DNA of 53,558 nucleotides from Kribbella sindirgiensis (GCF_004331435.1 NZ_SJKA01000032.1:1-53558); one strand, 5' to 3'. Positions 15,168-23,973 are shown, counted from the first letter of the stretch. Made by a program: numbers and translations. The notes: a model not told the origin generated them from the letters alone.

Positions 15168-17986
15168 CGATTGCCGCCGGCAACGACGGGCTCACGGGCG
15201 GACTCGTCGGCGAGCGGCTCCGGGATCAGGTCGACCTGGACCGCGGTGACCTTGTACTCGGGGCAGTTGGTCGCCCAGTCGGAGTTCTCCGTGGTGACCA
15301 CGTTCGCGCCGCTCACCGGATGGTGGAACGTCGTGTAGCAAACGCCCACCGGCATCCGGTCCGAGATCGTCGCGCGCAGCTCGGTCCGCCCGACCCGGCT
15401 CGACAACGCGACCGTGTCCCCGTCGGTGATGCCGCGCACCTCGGCGTCGTGCGGATGGATCTCGAGCACGTCCTCGGCATGCCACGCGACGTTCGCCGTC
15501 CGCCGGGTCTGCGCCCCGACGTTGTACTGCGACAGGATCCGCCCGGTGGTCAGGATCAACGGGAACTTCCGCGTCGACCGCTCCGACGTCGGCACGTACA
15601 CGGTCTCCATGAACCGCCCCTTGCCGCGGGTGAACTCGTCCTCGTGCATGATCGGCGTCCCCGCCGGGTGCTCGACGTTGCACGGCCACTGGATCGACCC
15701 GAGCTCGTCGAGCTTGCCGAACGACACCCCCATGAACGTCGGCGTCGTCATCGCGATCTCGTCCATGATCTGCGCCGCCGAGTCGTAGTGCATCGGGTAC
15801 CCCATCGCCTGCGCGATCTCGCAGATGATCTCCCACTCCTGCTTCCCGGTCCGCGGGGCCATGATCGGCCGCACCCGGTTGATCCGCCGTTCCGCGTTCG
15901 TGAAGGTGCCGTCCTTCTCCAGGAACGAGGTCCCCGGCAGCAGCACGTGCGCGAACTTCGCGGTCTCGTTGACGAACAGGTCCTGGACGACGAGCAACTC
16001 CAGCGCACCCAGCGCGGCGAACACGTGCTGCGTGTTCGGGTCGGACTGCGCGATGTCCTCGCCCTGCACGAACAGTGCCTTGAACGAGCCCTCGATCGCC
16101 GCGTCGAACATGTTCGGGATCCGCAACCCGGGCTCGTTCAGGATCGGCGTACCCCACAACTTCTCGTAGATGTCGCGGACGTCCTCGTTCGACACGTGCC
16201 GGTACCCGGGCAGTTCGTGCGGGAACGAACCCATGTCGCACGAGCCCTGCACGTTGTTCTGTCCGCGCATCGGGTTCACCCCGACGCCCGCCCGGCCGAT
16301 GTTGCCGGTCGCCATCGCGAGGTTCGCCATCCCCATCACCATGGTCGAGCCCTGGCTGTGCTCGGTGACGCCGAGACCGTAGTAGATCGCCGCGTTCCCG
16401 CCGGTCGCGTACAGCCGGGCCGCTTGCCGGATCTTTTCCGCCGGTACGCCGGAAATTTCGGAAACCGCTTCCGGACTGTGTTCCGGCTGCGCGATGAACG
16501 TCTCCCAGGTCTCGAAGTCCTCGCACCGGCTCGCGACGAACTCCCGGTCCACCAGGCCTTCGGTGACCACCACGTGCGCCAGCGCGTTGATGATCGCGAC
16601 GTTCGTCCCGGGCGCGAGTTCCAGGTGGTACGCCGCCTCGATGTGCGGCGACCGGACCAGGTCGATCCGCCGCGGGTCGATCACGATCAGCTGGGCGCCG
16701 GCGCGGATCCGCTGCTTCATCCGGGAGGCGAACACCGGGTGCGCGTCGGTCGGGTTCGACCCGATCACCAGGATCACGTCGGAGGAGTCGACGGAACGGA
16801 AATCCTGTGTTCCGGCGGATTCCCCGAAGGTCTGCTTCAGCCCGTACCCGGTCGGCGAGTGGCAGACCCGCGCGCAGGTGTCGACGTTGTTGTTTCCGAA
16901 CACCGCGCGGACCATCTTCTGGACCGCGTACACCTCCTCGTTCGTGGTCCGCGACGAGGTGATCGCGCCGATCGAGCCCTGGCCGTGCGCGGTCTGGATC
17001 TCCCGGAGCCGGCGCGCGGTGAACGAGATCGCCTCGTCCCAGGAGACTTTCCGCCACGGTTCCGAAAGCGTGTTCCGGACCATCGGCTCCAGCACCCGGT
17101 CCGGGTGCGAGGCGTACCCGAACGCGAACCGGCCCTTCACACACGAGTGGCCCTCGTTCGCGCCGCCGTTCTTGTACGGCACCATCCGGACCAGCTCGTC
17201 GCCCCGGAGCTCGGCCTTGAACGAGCACCCGACACCGCAGTACGCGCAGGTCGTCAGTACGGTCCGGGTCGGCATCCCGAGCTCGACCACCGACTTCTCC
17301 TGCAACGTGGCGGTCGGACAGGCCTGCACACAGGCGCCGCAGGACACACAGTCCGACTCGAAGAACGACACCCCGGCACCCGCCGCGACCTTGGAATCGA
17401 ACCCACGCCCCTCGATCGTCAGCGCCAGCGTTCCCTGAACCTCGTCACACGCGCGCACGCACCGCGAGCACGCGATGCACTTGGACGCCTCGAAGTCGAA
17501 GTACGGGTTGGAGGTGTCGGTCGGCAGGTCCATGTGGTTCGCGCCGGCCTCGACGCCGGAGCCGTAGCGCACCTCGCGCAGCCCGGTGACGCCGGCCATG
17601 TCCTGCAGTTCGCAGTCGCCGTTCGCCGAGCAGGTCAGGCAGTCGAGCGGATGGTCGGAGATGTACAGCTCCATCACGTCGCGGCGCAGCTTCCCGAGCC
17701 GTTCGTTCTGCGTCCGGACGACCATGCCGTCCCGGCACGGCGTCGTACACGAGGCCGGAGTACCTTTCACGCCGTCGATCTCGACCACGCACAGGCGGCA
17801 CGACCCGAACGCCTCCAGGTTGTCGGTCGCACACAGCTTCGGTACGTCGACGCCCGCCTCCTTCGCCGCGCGCATCACCGACGTACCGGGTGGGACCTTC
17901 ACCGGAACGCCGTCGACGGTCAGCTCGATCGTGGCCGCACCGGCGCGCGCCGGCGTACCGAAGTCAGGTTCCTTGAGCAGGCTCAT
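15164..17986 (-). CDS. fdsA: NAD-dependent formate dehydrogenase, catalytic molybdenum subunit
   Basis: Catalytic subunit (940 aa) oxidising formate to CO2 at Mo-bisMGD. Domains in order: [2Fe-2S] (C52, C63, C66, C80); His-Cys3 [4Fe-4S] (H112, C116, C119, C125); two [4Fe-4S] ferredoxin clusters (C170-C180 and C213-C223); molybdopterin-domain [4Fe-4S] (C247, C250, C254, C282). The Mo ligand is Cys375 in DTCARVCHSPTGYG, so this is a cysteine, not a selenocysteine, enzyme. The C-terminal molybdopterin dinucleotide-binding domain is complete. The ATG at 17986 overlaps fdsB by 4 nt. Cytoplasmic: no Tat signal. Confidence 0.96.
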   Translation of the reverse strand: MSLLKEPDFGTPARAGAATIELTVDGVPVKVPPGTSVMRAAKEAGVDVPKLCATDNLEAFGSCRLCVVEIDGVKGTPASCTTPCRDGMVVRTQNERLGKLRRDVMELYISDHPLDCLTCSANGDCELQDMAGVTGLREVRYGSGVEAGANHMDLPTDTSNPYFDFEASKCIACSRCVRACDEVQGTLALTIEGRGFDSKVAAGAGVSFFESDCVSCGACVQACPTATLQEKSVVELGMPTRTVLTTCAYCGVGCSFKAELRGDELVRMVPYKNGGANEGHSCVKGRFAFGYASHPDRVLEPMVRNTLSEPWRKVSWDEAISFTARRLREIQTAHGQGSIGAITSSRTTNEEVYAVQKMVRAVFGNNNVDTCARVCHSPTGYGLKQTFGESAGTQDFRSVDSSDVILVIGSNPTDAHPVFASRMKQRIRAGAQLIVIDPRRIDLVRSPHIEAAYHLELAPGTNVAIINALAHVVVTEGLVDREFVASRCEDFETWETFIAQPEHSPEAVSEISGVPAEKIRQAARLYATGGNAAIYYGLGVTEHSQGSTMVMGMANLAMATGNIGRAGVGVNPMRGQNNVQGSCDMGSFPHELPGYRHVSNEDVRDIYEKLWGTPILNEPGLRIPNMFDAAIEGSFKALFVQGEDIAQSDPNTQHVFAALGALELLVVQDLFVNETAKFAHVLLPGTSFLEKDGTFTNAERRINRVRPIMAPRTGKQEWEIICEIAQAMGYPMHYDSAAQIMDEIAMTTPTFMGVSFGKLDELGSIQWPCNVEHPAGTPIMHEDEFTRGKGRFMETVYVPTSERSTRKFPLILTTGRILSQYNVGAQTRRTANVAWHAEDVLEIHPHDAEVRGITDGDTVALSSRVGRTELRATISDRMPVGVCYTTFHHPVSGANVVTTENSDWATNCPEYKVTAVQVDLIPEPLADESAREPVVAGGNR

Positions 17987-19515
17987 GCGGTGAAGTCCTC
18001 TCCGAAATGGCGGACGGCGCTGCGTACTGGCATCGGGGTGAGGCCGCCCATGGCGCAGAGCGAGCCGTCGGTCATCAGTTCGCACAGGTCCTCGAGCAGG
18101 ACCAGGTTCTGCGTGCGGTCCTCGTCGGCGACGATCCGGTCGATGGTCTCGACGCCGCGGACCGCGCCGACCCGGCACGGCGTGCACTTGCCGCACGACT
18201 CGGCCGCGCAGAACTCGAACGCGAACCGCGCCATCGCCGCCATGTCCACGGTCTCGTCGAACACCACGATCCCGCCGTGCCCGACCATCGCGCCGGCCGC
18301 GGCGAACGCCTCGTAATCCATCGGCAGGTCGAACTGCTCGACCGGGAGATAGGCGCCGAGCGGACCGCCGACCTGCACGGCCCGCACCGGCCGACCCGAC
18401 GACGTACCGCCGCCGAAGTCGTTCACCAGCTCGCCGAGCGTGATCCCGAACGCGGTCTCGACGATGCCGCCGCGGGCGACGTTCCCGCCGAGCTGAAAGA
18501 CGCTGGTGCCGAGTGAGCGGCCAGTTCCGTACGCCGCGTACGCCGCGGCCCCGTTCGCCAGAATCGTCGGAACGGTTGCCAAGGACAACACATTGTTGAC
18601 GACGGTCGGGCGGCCGAAAAGCCCTTCCAGGGCAGGGATCGGAGGTTTCGCGCGGACCATGCCGCGTTTTCCTTCCAGGCTTTCCAGCATCGAGGTTTCT
18701 TCGCCGCAGATGTACGCACCCGCGCCGACCCGGACGTGCAGGTCGAAGCCGAACCCTGAGCCGAGAATGTCCGGCCCCAACCAGCCTTCGTCGCGCGCTC
18801 GCGCGATCGCGTCCGTGAGCGTGGCGACCGCGTCCGGGTACTCCGAGCGCAGGTACACGTAGCCTTCCGCGGCGCCGACGGCGTACGCCGCGATCGTCAT
18901 GCCCTCGATCAGGGTGAAGGGGTCACCCTCGATCAGCATCCGGTCCGCGTACGTGCCGGAGTCGCCCTCGTCCGCGTTGCAGCACACGAACTTGATGTCC
19001 GCCTCGGCGCCGAGCACGGTCCGCCACTTGATCCCGGTCGGGAACCCGGCCCCGCCCCGTCCGCGCAGGCCTGAGTCCACGACGGTCTCGACCACGTCGG
19101 CCGGCGCCATCGTGAGCGCCTTGCGCAACCCACTCATACCGCCGTGGGTCTCGTAGTCCGCGGTCGACAGCGGATCGACCACACCCACCCGCTCGAACGT
19201 CAATCGCTGCTGCCGTTTCATCCACGGCAGTTCCTCCACCAACCCGAGCGAGTCACCCGCACCATCGAGCATCCCGCCCGCGATCAGCCCGTCGACCTCC
19301 TCCGGCGCGACCGGCCCGTACCCGATCCGCCCAGCCGCCGTCTCGACCTCCACCAACGGCTCCAACCACAACATCCCCCGCGACCCGGTCCGCACCACCT
19401 CCACCGCACCGGAAGCAGAGATCCGCTCCGCGACCTCATCCGCCCCGACCGAACAGGCCGCGGAGTCCCGCGGGACGAACACGCGGGTGACGTGGGAAGG
19501 CGGCTCAGGTGTCAT
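17983..19515 (-). CDS. fdsB: Formate dehydrogenase beta subunit, NuoF-like
   Basis: Diaphorase subunit (510 aa) that carries FMN and passes electrons from the iron-sulfur chain to NAD+. An N-terminal thioredoxin-like part (about 1-110) is fused to a NuoF module with the FMN/NADH loop GLRGRGGAGFPTGIKW, YICGEETSMLESLEGKRG and the [4Fe-4S] ligands in ESCGKCTPCRVG near residue 425. The ATG at 19515 overlaps the fdsG stop by 4 nt. With FdsG it forms the NADH side of the soluble complex, the same architecture as hydrogenase and complex I modules. Confidence 0.95.
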   Translation of the reverse strand: MTPEPPSHVTRVFVPRDSAACSVGADEVAERISASGAVEVVRTGSRGMLWLEPLVEVETAAGRIGYGPVAPEEVDGLIAGGMLDGAGDSLGLVEELPWMKRQQRLTFERVGVVDPLSTADYETHGGMSGLRKALTMAPADVVETVVDSGLRGRGGAGFPTGIKWRTVLGAEADIKFVCCNADEGDSGTYADRMLIEGDPFTLIEGMTIAAYAVGAAEGYVYLRSEYPDAVATLTDAIARARDEGWLGPDILGSGFGFDLHVRVGAGAYICGEETSMLESLEGKRGMVRAKPPIPALEGLFGRPTVVNNVLSLATVPTILANGAAAYAAYGTGRSLGTSVFQLGGNVARGGIVETAFGITLGELVNDFGGGTSSGRPVRAVQVGGPLGAYLPVEQFDLPMDYEAFAAAGAMVGHGGIVVFDETVDMAAMARFAFEFCAAESCGKCTPCRVGAVRGVETIDRIVADEDRTQNLVLLEDLCELMTDGSLCAMGGLTPMPVRSAVRHFGEDFTA

Positions 19516-20006
19516 CGGGTTTCTCCCAGCAGCGCGTCGAGGCGGGTGGGGGTTACGCGGCCGTGGAGTTTGCCGGCGACTTGGACGGCTGGGCCGAGGG
19601 CGCAGTTGCCGAAGCAGTAGATCTCTTCGAGAGTGACGCGACCGTCGTACGTCGTCTCGCCGAACCCGCACCCGATGGTGCGTCGCGCGTGCTCGGCGAG
19701 TTCGACCGCGCCGACCGAACGGCACGCCTCCGCCTGGCAGATCGCGACGGTCGTGCGGCCGGCCGCCGTACGCCGGAAGTCCTTGTAGAACGTGACGACG
19801 CCGTGCACTTCGGCGACCGCGAGGTTCAGTACGTCGGCGATCACCGCGACATCGGGCTGGTCGACGTACCCGAACTCCTCCTGCACCGCATGCAGGATCG
19901 GTATCAGCGCACCGCGAAGACCGCGCAGTTCCTCCGCGATCTCCCGCACGCGCTGGGCACGCCCGGGAACCGGGACGGGGGCGGCGGCCACGACCTCACT
20001 CGTCAT
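19512..20006 (-). CDS. fdsG: Formate dehydrogenase gamma subunit, NuoE-like
   Basis: 164-aa thioredoxin-like ferredoxin of the NuoE family. The [2Fe-2S] ligands are in CQAEAC (about 91-96) and CFGNC (about 132-136), matching the C-x4-C...C-x3-C pattern. EFGYVDQPDVAVIADVLNL and HGVVTFYKDF are conserved family stretches. First gene of the fds operon. The ATG at 20006 lies 6 nt after AATGTT, so the mRNA may be leaderless. Confidence 0.95.
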   Translation of the reverse strand: MTSEVVAAAPVPVPGRAQRVREIAEELRGLRGALIPILHAVQEEFGYVDQPDVAVIADVLNLAVAEVHGVVTFYKDFRRTAAGRTTVAICQAEACRSVGAVELAEHARRTIGCGFGETTYDGRVTLEEIYCFGNCALGPAVQVAGKLHGRVTPTRLDALLGETR

Positions 20007-20012
20007 GTATAC

Positions 20013-20042
20013 AACATTCCGTCGCCAATCCATCCCGGTCAA
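20013..20042 (-). promoter_or_regulatory. Candidate promoter of fds operon
   Basis: On the minus strand TTGACC (20042-20037), an 18-nt spacer and AATGTT (20018-20013) precede the fdsG ATG by 6 nt. The palindrome TGTATACA straddles the start codon and might bind a repressor. Prediction only. Confidence 0.4.
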
Positions 20043-20053
20043 AGCAATGCTGC

Positions 20054-20067
20054 CTATCAGCTGATAG
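20054..20067. promoter_or_regulatory. Perfect 14-bp palindrome upstream of fds operon
   Basis: CTATCAGCTGATAG is an exact palindrome 12 nt upstream of the putative fds -35. A related half site AGCTATCA follows at 20073-20080. It is also just past the phosphotransferase stop codon, but the short stem suits an operator better than a terminator. Confidence 0.5.
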
Positions 20068-20081
20068 ACACCAGCTATCAA

Positions 20082-20942
20082 CTACCGGGTCAGATGGTCG
20101 ACCCAAGGGCGCTGTTCGACGGCAGCACGGAAGAGCTCCGCGTGGAACGCTGCGCCACGCTCGTCGCCCTGGCTGTCGTTCCAGAAGGCATTCATCAGCA
20201 CCTTGAAACCGGCCCACCAGCAGACCGCCGCCTCGAGACTGCCGGCATCGCTCAGTCCAACGCCTTCGAGAAACTCCACCCATCGCCGCTGCCGGAGAAA
20301 GCCCCAGACCTGGTAGCCGACATCCCGCATCGGATCCGAAAGGTCGATGTGCTCCCAATCGATGAGGTACGGCCGGCCGGCAGCGATGACGTAGTTGTTC
20401 CAATGCGGGTCCGGGTGGATCGGACGCAGCGGGAGCCTGACGATTGCCTCGGACTGCTGTTGCCAGAGCTTGAACGCCGCTTGAAAGCTCGCTTCCTGAA
20501 GCGCCGCGGATCGGGCCGCTGGAGCGTCATCGAAGAACGTCACCGCGTCATCCACAGTCACTCGCCATCGGCCAGGGACAGTGGCGAGCATCTGCCGGAG
20601 CGGTATGTCGTCCAGATAGCACCGAACCATCTCGGCCCACTCCGCGACATGGGATCCGAACCAGTCATGATCCGGATGGGGCCCGGAGACGACCTGCTGG
20701 ATCATGTACCGCACGCGCTTGTGCTCGCCTGCTGCGACGACCGGTGGAGTCACACCGAGCTCGGACAGCCGCGTCATGATGTCGAGCGGTGTGTCGACGA
20801 GCTTCACCACGACCGCATCCTGCCCCCGCTGCGCCATCCTGGTGGTGCCCAGGCTCCCCAGCGGCTCAGACACCTGCCAGCCGGAGGCGTCGAGATCCCG
20901 GCGGAGTACCTCGTGCACATAGGTTGCCGTCAGCGCCGCCAT
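20082..20942 (-). CDS. Aminoglycoside-phosphotransferase-like kinase
   Basis: 286-aa protein of the APH/choline-kinase fold. The catalytic loop is HPDPHWNNY (His-x-Asp-x-x-x-x-Asn, about 178-186) and the metal-binding Asp is in LIDWEHIDLSDP. The N-terminal lobe has VVVKLVD for the ATP-binding Lys. Substrate cannot be told: such kinases act on antibiotics, sugars or small alcohols. The ATG at 20942 has AAGG 5 nt before it; an ATG 81 nt further up would add a sequence of poor composition. Lies alone between the fds operon and the racemase-ligase-dipeptidase unit. Confidence 0.82.
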   Translation of the reverse strand: MAALTATYVHEVLRRDLDASGWQVSEPLGSLGTTRMAQRGQDAVVVKLVDTPLDIMTRLSELGVTPPVVAAGEHKRVRYMIQQVVSGPHPDHDWFGSHVAEWAEMVRCYLDDIPLRQMLATVPGRWRVTVDDAVTFFDDAPAARSAALQEASFQAAFKLWQQQSEAIVRLPLRPIHPDPHWNNYVIAAGRPYLIDWEHIDLSDPMRDVGYQVWGFLRQRRWVEFLEGVGLSDAGSLEAAVCWWAGFKVLMNAFWNDSQGDERGAAFHAELFRAAVEQRPWVDHLTR

Positions 20943-21038
20943 GTTGCCTTGTCTAGCAGAGCTGGTGCAGCTCGGGCGACTGGAATTGTGGGCTCCCCTG
21001 TCCGATGTGTGGGCGGCGATCAACTCGGTCCGGGATCA

Positions 21039-21102
21039 GGGAACAGGCAATGGTGGGTAGGCACCTGGTATTACGTGTCCTCAGTCACCATTGCCTGTTC
21101 CC
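21039..21102. repeat. Perfect 17-bp inverted repeat with 30-nt loop
   Basis: GGGAACAGGCAATGGTG (21039-21055) and CACCATTGCCTGTTCCC (21086-21102) are exact inverse complements. The element follows the dipeptidase gene by 58 nt and precedes the phosphotransferase gene by about 100 nt. It may terminate the upstream unit; the long loop is unusual for that. Confidence 0.8.
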
Positions 21103-21160
21103 GGTTGCCGCTGTCGGTCGGGTGCAGCGAGTGGTGGGTTCGGTGGCGCGGGGCCGCACA

Positions 21161-21784
21161 TCAGTCACAAGAGCCGAATTGTGGGCCGTAGAGCGCGGCG
21201 GGGTGGTTCTCGGTGTAGGCCCAGTAGCGGTCGCCGTAGGACCAGTGCCACCACTCGGTTGGGTAGTTCACCAGGCCGGCGGCAGACAGTACGTCGGCGA
21301 GCAGTGAGCGGTTCGTGCGGGCCTCGCGGGTGATGTTGGTGGCTGCGAAGAAGCAGGCGCCGTTGCTTTGTTCGGGGGTGGCGTCGATCGGGGTGCCCAG
21401 GTCGAGGGGGCCGTTGGCGCCTATCAGCCTCAGGTCGACCGCCGCACCGGCCACATGCGGGGCGACCTCGATCGGCGAGACAAAGCGGCTGGCGAGCACG
21501 TGTACGTCGTCCACGGAGATCCCGGGATGAAGCCGCTCGAGCTCCGAGCAGTACCCGTCCCAGATTTCCTGCTGGCTCTCGACCGGCCGCAGTCCCTCGA
21601 CGACCTGCAGACGGATGCCCACCGGCAAGAACGTGTCGGCCAGCGCGAGTCGGTCCGCGACGGTCTCCCGCGCGAACTGGCGGCCGGTCGTCGCCAGATC
21701 CCGCGTGTACAGGTCGACCAACCGCTCGCCGTTCTCGATTGCCGGGATGCTGGTGATGCGGTCGTCGCTCAGCAGGACGGTCAT
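21161..21784 (-). CDS. M15D D-alanyl-D-alanine dipeptidase, VanX/DdpX-like
   Basis: Zinc dipeptidase (207 aa) that cleaves D-Ala-D-Ala. The zinc-binding motif appears as APHVAGAAVDLRL (H and D of the HxxGxAxD pattern, about 115-125) and the catalytic Glu/His as EWWHWSYGDRYWAY near residues 175-188. Length equals VanX (about 200 aa). No signal peptide is visible, so action is cytoplasmic as in VanX. The ATG overlaps the ligase stop by 4 nt. It may hydrolyse the normal dipeptide so a variant made by the neighbouring ligase prevails, or it may simply recycle wall dipeptide. Confidence 0.88.
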   Translation of the reverse strand: MTVLLSDDRITSIPAIENGERLVDLYTRDLATTGRQFARETVADRLALADTFLPVGIRLQVVEGLRPVESQQEIWDGYCSELERLHPGISVDDVHVLASRFVSPIEVAPHVAGAAVDLRLIGANGPLDLGTPIDATPEQSNGACFFAATNITREARTNRSLLADVLSAAGLVNYPTEWWHWSYGDRYWAYTENHPAALYGPQFGSCD

Positions 21785-22746
21785 GCGCGCGCCACCGCCG
21801 TACGGATCAAGGTGTTGACGACCTCGGCGTACGACAGGCCGGCCGCGGCCCACATCCGTGGGAACTGCGATGCCGGTGTGAATCCGGGGAACGTGTTGAT
21901 CTCGTTGACGACCGGCTCGCCGTCGCGCGGTACGAAGAAGTCCACCCGGGCCAACCCTTCGCAGCCGAGTACCTCGAACACATCGATCGCCGTACGCCGC
22001 AGTCGCACCGCGAGCTCTGGATCGATGCGGGCCGGTACGACGAACCGCGTGGCGCTGCTGTCGTACTTCGCGGTCGCGTTGAAGAACGGCTGCTCCGGGT
22101 CCGCGTGGATCTCCAGCGCCGGCGCGGTCTCCACCCGTCCGTCCGGGAACTCCAGTACCGCGAGGTCGATCTCGCGACCGGCCATCTCGCGCTCCACCAG
22201 GACCTGCGGACCGAACGCGGCGGCTTCCGCGATCGCGGCCAGCAGCGTCGGCAGGTTCGTCGCGCGGGTCACGCCGAAACTCGAGCCGCCGTTCGCCGGT
22301 TTCACGAACAGCGGGAAGTCCAGTCCGGCTACCTTCAGCTTCTGCAGTGCCGCTTCGGTGTCGGTCAGCTCGGCGCCGCGCAGCGTGACACCGGGAGTCA
22401 CCGGGATCCCGTGGGCCTTCAGGACCGCCTTGGTCAGGCGCTTGTCGAGCCCGACCGCGCTGGCGGCGATCCCGCTGCCGACGTACGGGACGTGCAGCTG
22501 GTCGAGGAAACCCTGCAGGCTGCCGTCCTCGCCGCCCTCGCCGTGCAACGCCGGGATCGTGACATCGCACGCCTGCAGGATCTCGATCGCCTCGTGCTGC
22601 CCGTCCAACCAGTTGCCGTCAGCATCTATCACCAGCGGGATCGCCATGTGGCCGAGCAGTTCGACCGCTTTCACGATGCCCTTGCCACTGGCCAGCGAGA
22701 CATCGTGCTCCGGACTCGCCCCACCCATCACCACCGCGACCTTCAT
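21781..22746 (-). CDS. ddl: D-alanine-D-alanine (or D-Ala-D-X) ligase
   Basis: ATP-grasp ligase (321 aa) joining D-amino acids for the peptidoglycan stem. Signatures: VAVVMGGASPEHDVSL at the start, HGEGGEDGSLQGFL, the Gly-rich loop PANGGSSFGVTRA and the metal site VNEINTFPGFTPAS. The omega loop reads FFNATAKYDSSATRF; the Lys-Tyr pair is as in D-Ala-D-Ala or D-Ala-D-Ser ligases and unlike the VanA D-lactate type. The ATG at 22746 has a GGAGGGGG site and overlaps the racemase stop by 4 nt. Whether this is the main Ddl or a second copy cannot be seen here. Confidence 0.92.
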   Translation of the reverse strand: MKVAVVMGGASPEHDVSLASGKGIVKAVELLGHMAIPLVIDADGNWLDGQHEAIEILQACDVTIPALHGEGGEDGSLQGFLDQLHVPYVGSGIAASAVGLDKRLTKAVLKAHGIPVTPGVTLRGAELTDTEAALQKLKVAGLDFPLFVKPANGGSSFGVTRATNLPTLLAAIAEAAAFGPQVLVEREMAGREIDLAVLEFPDGRVETAPALEIHADPEQPFFNATAKYDSSATRFVVPARIDPELAVRLRRTAIDVFEVLGCEGLARVDFFVPRDGEPVVNEINTFPGFTPASQFPRMWAAAGLSYAEVVNTLIRTAVARA

Positions 22747-23888
22747 CGCTCCCCCTCCTCGTACGTCCTGCGCACCCGGGAACCGATGCCGCAGTAGATC
22801 TCGTGCGGGATCGTGCCGGCCCATTCGGCCCATTCGGCGGCGGTCGGCTCGCCGTGGGAGCCGTCGCCGAAGATCGTCACCGGTTCGCCGGGCTCGACCC
22901 CGAGGTCACCGGCGTCGACGACGAACTGGTCCATCGCGATGCGTCCGATCACCGGCATCCGTACGCCGCGGCACAGCACGCTCGCCTGCCGTACGGCGGC
23001 TCGCGGGACACCGTCGGCGTACCCGATCGGAACCAGCCCGATCGTGGTGTCCCGGTCCGCCACGAAGTCGTGCCCGTACGAAACCCCTTCGCCGGCGCGG
23101 ATCCGCCGTACCTGGGTCAGCTTGCTCAGCAGCCGCATCGCCGGCCGCAACCCGATCCCCAGTTCGTCGATCCCGTACAGGCCGGCGCCGATCCGGACCA
23201 GGCTCGTGTCCGGTGCGTCGAGGGTGATCGCCCCGGCCGAGTTGGCCAGGTGGACGACGCTGGGCCGCAGGCCGGCTCGGTGCGCGAGACCCACCCCGGT
23301 CCGCAGGAGCTGGAGTTGCCGCCCGCTCTGCACGGCGTCGGCGGAATCGCCGTGCGAGAGGTGCGACCAGATCCCGCGGACCGTGACGGCGCCGAGCGCC
23401 TCGTAGTGCGCCGCCGTTCGGGTGAGCTCGATCCACTGATCCGGTGCGCTGCCGGCCCGGTGCAAACCGGTGTCCAGCTTGAGGTGCACGGAGTGGACGG
23501 ACGGAATGGAGACGACATGCTGCAGTTCGGCGACCGTCGAGACGCTGACGTCGACGTCCAGATCGCCGAGCAGCACGAGTTCTCCTGCGTCGTACAGCCA
23601 GGTCAGGATGGGGACGGTCAGTCCGGCCGCGCGCAACTGCAGCGCTTCGTCGGCGTGCGCGACGCCGAGCCAGGTCGCGCCGGCCTCGACAGCCGCCCGG
23701 GCCACCGGTACGGCGCCGTGCCCGAAGGCGTCGGCCTTCACGACCGCCAGAACCTGCTGCGGAACACGTTTTCTGAAGCTGCGGACGTTGTCGCGGACGG
23801 CGGACAGGTCGACGACGGCCTCCGACAGTCCGGTGATCCCACGTGCTGCCGGGCGGTGGCGGGACTGAACCAGGGTCATACCCGTCAT
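22743..23888 (-). CDS. alr: Alanine racemase family protein
   Basis: PLP racemase of the Alr fold, 381 aa. The PLP Lys is in VLAVVKADAFGHGAVPVA (about 45-60), the catalytic Tyr in GEGVSYGHDFVA of the C-terminal domain, and IGYADGVPR and MDQFVVDAG are conserved. It supplies D-Ala, or possibly D-Ser as in VanT, to the coupled ligase; there is no membrane domain like that of enterococcal VanT. Start codons at 23903 (TTG), 23888 and 23879 are possible; 23888 is given as a compromise. First gene of the three-gene unit, divergent from the CGNR gene. Confidence 0.9.
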   Translation of the reverse strand: MTGMTLVQSRHRPAARGITGLSEAVVDLSAVRDNVRSFRKRVPQQVLAVVKADAFGHGAVPVARAAVEAGATWLGVAHADEALQLRAAGLTVPILTWLYDAGELVLLGDLDVDVSVSTVAELQHVVSIPSVHSVHLKLDTGLHRAGSAPDQWIELTRTAAHYEALGAVTVRGIWSHLSHGDSADAVQSGRQLQLLRTGVGLAHRAGLRPSVVHLANSAGAITLDAPDTSLVRIGAGLYGIDELGIGLRPAMRLLSKLTQVRRIRAGEGVSYGHDFVADRDTTIGLVPIGYADGVPRAAVRQASVLCRGVRMPVIGRIAMDQFVVDAGDLGVEPGEPVTIFGDGSHGEPTAAEWAEWAGTIPHEIYCGIGSRVRRTYEEGER

Positions 23889-23973
23889 TGTTGTTTCTGG
23901 CAACGATCGGGATCATCGGAGTGCGGACGGATGTCTGCCTACGACCCTGGTATGACGGACCTCCTCCACAAGA

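Noticed and set aside
16858..16866. Possible selenocysteine site in formate dehydrogenase
   Set aside because: The Mo-ligand codon encodes Cys (Cys375) and there is no in-frame TGA.
15098..18316. 1072-codon open frame opposite fdsA/fdsB
   Set aside because: It is antisense to fdsA with all its iron-sulfur motifs; its own translation is Arg/Val/Asp/His-rich and matches no family. High GC leaves long frames open.
21161..23888. True VanHAX-type vancomycin-resistance operon
   Set aside because: There is no VanH dehydrogenase and the ligase omega loop has Lys-Tyr as in D-Ala or D-Ser ligases, not the VanA-type sequence.
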